This document shows, piece after piece, positions 6,351 through 7,107 of a DNA stretch of 7,107 nt (its first letter is position 1; each line of letters starts with the position of its first letter). A model generated the notes under the pieces. It had not been told where the DNA came from. It ran no database searches and saw only the letters and a list, made by a program, of their open reading frames with translations. Location of the stretch: contig DRJJ01000112.1 of the NCBI GenBank assembly GCA_011052255.1, positions 1 through 7,107 of the forward strand, read 5' to 3'. This DNA is from Gammaproteobacteria bacterium (GTDB taxonomy: Bacteria > Pseudomonadota > Gammaproteobacteria > DRJJ01). A program made the position numbers and the translations under genes.

Positions 6351-7107
6351 TTAAAACACACTGACGCGCTCAAACACCCAGAATGAAGAAATGCCACCAA
6401 TTGAATAGACCATTGCGGTTTCAGCCCGATCCAGCAGCTGTTGATATTTCAGTTTATGCAGCATCCAGCCTATCAACACCACGCTGACAACAAACATAAG
6501 CTGCCCCAGCTCAACACCGACGTTGAAGAACACCAACGCCAGCGGAATGGCTTGTTGCGGCAAACCGACTTCGGCAAGCGCACCCGCAAAACCAAAACCA
6601 TGCAGTAAACCGAATATGAAAGCCACCATCCATGGCCAGCGTGACGCCGCCCCGGGTCGACCGTTCTTTCCGTGCACAATTTCCATTGCCAAAAACAAGA
6701 TGCTAAGCGCTATAACCGCTTCGACTGGTTGCTGTGGCACATACACGAAACCCAATGTCGCTGCGGCCAGCGTAATACTATGTGCGAGTGTAAAGGCCGT
6801 GATAGTCCACAGCAGTCGTCGCATATTGTTTACGATGAGTAACAGCGCAAATACAAATAATAGATGGTCAGCACCCTGCAGAATGTGGGTAATACCTAAC
6901 CATGTATAAGTCGCCATAATTTGCTGACTAGATGCCTCGGCAGGCACCTGAAATGTACTATTTGAGGGCGTAAGTAATACCGACTGTGAAGTGCCGTTAA
7001 TGAACTCCAGTCTCACCAGAACATCAGTGTTGGTCATCTCCAGACCTGAAACAGAAATAGTCTGTTCCAGCAGCCCCTGGTCACAAGCCACAATCCATCG
7101 CTGAATA
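6351..7107 (-). CDS. HupE/UreJ-family membrane protein, missing its N-terminus (enters from the right edge)
   Basis: The reading frame is open to the window edge, so the true start lies outside; the GTG at 7091 is internal. The visible 251 residues begin with the end of an extracytoplasmic domain (GLEMTNTDVLVRLEF) and then hold about six membrane helices. Family motifs, counted from the GTG at 7091, are HILQGADHLLF (69-79, the HX5DH signature with H69, D75, H76), FTLAHSITLA (100-109), FGLLHGFGFAGAL (160-172) and FFNVGVELGQL (188-198). HupE and UreJ proteins of this signature are linked to nickel or cobalt uptake for hydrogenase or urease. The larger HupE/UreJ_2 group with a long N-terminal domain is widespread without those enzymes and largely untested. 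No hydrogenase or urease gene is in the window, so metal transport is a family-based inference. It ends 104 bases before the kinase in the same orientation, and co-transcription is unproven. Confidence 0.85.
   Translation of the reverse strand, partial: IQRWIVACDQGLLEQTISVSGLEMTNTDVLVRLEFINGTSQSVLLTPSNSTFQVPAEASSQQIMATYTWLGITHILQGADHLLFVFALLLIVNNMRRLLWTITAFTLAHSITLAAATLGFVYVPQQPVEAVIALSILFLAMEIVHGKNGRPGAASRWPWMVAFIFGLLHGFGFAGALAEVGLPQQAIPLALVFFNVGVELGQLMFVVSVVLIGWMLHKLKYQQLLDRAETAMVYSIGGISSFWVFERVSVF

Noticed and set aside
6330..6352. AATAAA...TTTATT inverted repeat at the end of the HupE-like gene as a terminator
   Set aside because: The 6-base arms are entirely A/T with an 11-base loop and no following T tract, too weak for an intrinsic terminator.
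6523..6909. 128-codon plus-strand open frame opposite the HupE-like gene
   Set aside because: The minus-strand frame carries all the family motifs; this frame is Cys/Ser/Ala/Lys-rich with no domain character.
6351..7091. GTG at 7091 as the true start of the HupE-like protein
   Set aside because: The frame stays open to the window edge, coding-like residues precede it, and the family has a longer N-terminal domain with a signal peptide, so the start lies outside.

Overview
All supported genes in this window lie on the minus strand. Reading in the direction of transcription (from the right edge to the left) they are: a HupE/UreJ-type membrane protein entering from the right edge (partial), a 1496-residue hybrid histidine kinase, a free periplasmic substrate-binding protein, and the first 96 residues of a membrane-anchored sensor-like protein that leaves at the left edge. 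I see no rRNA, tRNA, CRISPR array, insertion sequence or phage gene. The plus-strand open frames are antisense shadows of these genes.

The moderate GC content, the Gram-negative style signal peptide and the gene families suggest a proteobacterium, most likely an environmental gammaproteobacterium rich in signal-transduction genes. This is inference from gene types; no taxonomic marker is present.

Right side (6351-7107): an incomplete HupE/UreJ-like polytopic protein with the HX5DH metal-transport signature. A 104-bp gap (6247-6350) follows, with a 6+6 bp palindrome inside a weak promoter-like arrangement. Middle (1756-6246): the hybrid kinase. Its order is a seven-helix N-terminal membrane domain built from three similar helix pairs, a periplasmic ABC-type binding-protein domain, an eighth membrane helix, coiled coil, PAS, HisKA, HATPase, REC, REC, HPt and an extra helical tail. 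A 254-bp gap (1502-1755) holds a nested inverted repeat and a strong ribosome binding site. Left side (1-1501): the substrate-binding protein, then, 10 bases after its stop, the start of a one-helix sensor-like protein.

The locus reads as signal transduction built on periplasmic binding-protein folds used in two ways. In the kinase the binding fold is fused into the receptor. In the neighbouring pair a soluble binding protein probably presents its ligand to a membrane sensor, much as TorT works with TorS or LuxP with LuxQ. No ABC permease, ATPase or stand-alone response regulator is present, so the ligands and the output remain unknown. The most interesting unexplained parts are the threefold-repeated membrane domain, the binding-protein/sensor pair, and the structured gap between kinase and binding protein.
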